DNA of 64,000 nucleotides. Source: Nostoc sp. LEGE 12450 (GTDB lineage: Bacteria > Cyanobacteriota > Cyanobacteriia > Cyanobacteriales > Nostocaceae). The position numbers and the translations under genes are program-made. The notes under the pieces were generated by a model. It was not told the origin of the DNA. It worked only from the letters and a program-made list of their open reading frames with translations, and ran no database searches. Shown here in pieces: positions 63,525 through 64,000 of this stretch; positions within the stretch are counted from its first letter, which is position 1; each line of letters starts with the position of its first letter. The stretch is from contig NZ_JADEXU010000031.1 of assembly GCF_015206895.1 (NCBI RefSeq), positions 1-64,000 of the forward strand, read 5' to 3'.

Positions 63525-64000
63525 TTACTTATGTCGTTGTTGATGCCATTTCCAAGCATGGGCAATAATTTCGTTCAAATTAGGATACTCTGGATGCCAA
63601 CCCAATATTTTAGTTGCTTTGTCGCTACTGCCAACTAAAATAGGAGGGTCGCCTGGTCTGCGATCGCGTTCTTCTATTTTAATTTCTTTGCCTGTTATCT
63701 CTTTAGCAGTTTCTATCACTTCTCTGACTGAAAAACCACTGCCATTTCCTAAATTAAATACTTCACTCTCTCCACCTTTTAGCAGATATTCTAAACCTAA
63801 AATATGGGCTTGTGCCAAGTCAGTCACATGAATATAATCGCGGATACAAGTCCCGTCAGGTGTAGGGTAATCAGTGCCGAAAATCAAAATGGATTCGCGC
63901 TTACCAAAAGCAGTTAGTAGTACTAATGGTATAAGATGAGTTTCAGGTTTGTGGTCTTCACCCAGCAACCCATTAGGGTCAGCACCTGCGGCGTTAAAGT
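63525..64000 (-). CDS. galE: UDP-glucose 4-epimerase, C-terminal part
   Basis: The frame runs from the right window edge ([10 protein letters not shown] at 63998) to the stop at 63525, about 158 residues, with [32 protein letters not shown] and [15 protein letters not shown]. These are the second half of GalE, including the conserved GT.IRDYIHV.DLA segment and the C-terminal KILGWHPEY...HAWKWHQ. It interconverts UDP-glucose and UDP-galactose for polysaccharide and lipid synthesis. The N-terminal Rossmann half and catalytic Y..K lie outside the window. Confidence 0.93.
   Translation of the reverse strand, partial: FNAAGADPNGLLGEDHKPETHLIPLVLLTAFGKRESILIFGTDYPTPDGTCIRDYIHVTDLAQAHILGLEYLLKGGESEVFNLGNGSGFSVREVIETAKEITGKEIKIEERDRRPGDPPILVGSSDKATKILGWHPEYPNLNEIIAHAWKWHQQRHK

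Overview
The window comes from a filamentous, heterocyst-type cyanobacterium of the genus Nostoc, close to Nostoc punctiforme. GCGATCGC (HIP1) palindromes are dense, and many genes are typically cyanobacterial: high-light-inducible protein, CrtO-type ketolase, DUF3386, a PsaJ-like subunit, Mn catalase and a Roco LRR-GTPase. The 693-residue bacterial dynamin at 36550-38631 looks nearly identical, from memory, to the crystallised N. punctiforme BDLP. The sequence is chromosomal in character, with many single-gene units separated by repeat-rich spacers.

Layout. 0.1-9.1 kb: a truncated MocR/PdxR-type regulator with its likely operator, a small conserved protein, a hydantoinase/oxoprolinase pair (hyuB, hyuA), a Roco protein with about 18 leucine-rich repeats, and a 21-bp tandem repeat that reads as perfect heptads. 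9.2-16 kb: an amino-acid-permease/PAS/histidine-kinase fusion, a GMC oxidoreductase, a lone TnpB, and thymidylate kinase. 16.3-23 kb: a secreted small protein with toxin-like features plus a tightly coupled partner, DUF3386, a GAF-LuxR regulator, an AAA ATPase with an N-terminal HTH, a small membrane protein, and a Coq4-like gene relic. 23.4-34.5 kb: a large secreted zinc metalloprotease, alpha/beta hydrolase, HugZ-like protein, aldo/keto reductase, a macro-domain-like protein, an internally duplicated unknown protein beside a pentapeptide-repeat protein, and a peroxiredoxin-like protein. 34.5-36.1 kb is a mobile-element graveyard with a dead IS1, two miniature elements and a gene relic. 36.2-41 kb: a probable operon of a coiled-coil/TM protein, BDLP1, and a second dynamin carrying a C-terminal J-domain.

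41-44 kb is a decayed copper-efflux locus: a CopM-like DUF305 lipoprotein, a frameshifted RND adaptor and a truncated RND pump. Two identical TTTCAT direct-repeat boxes remain in front of it. 44.4-52.3 kb is rich in stress and light functions: EgtC, Mn catalase, a small PsaJ homologue missed by length-filtered ORF calling, an SDR, a 58-residue membrane protein, a stress protein, an HLIP and CrtO. 52.5-64 kb holds a KAP NTPase, an MFS transporter, DUF72, a zinc-ribbon protein, a UbiG-like methyltransferase, isoaspartyl peptidase, HflX, UV endonuclease UvsE, and the C-terminal part of galE running off the right edge.

The strongest non-gene signal is a family of miniature inverted-repeat elements with CAATACrGTTC-type ends and 9-10 bp target duplications. 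Copies lie at 27.9, 34.6, 35.8, 52.5 and probably 59.2 kb. One sits on the 3' end of the KAP gene and supplies its present stop codon. I saw no rRNA, CRISPR array or phage region, and no tRNA that I could support by eye.
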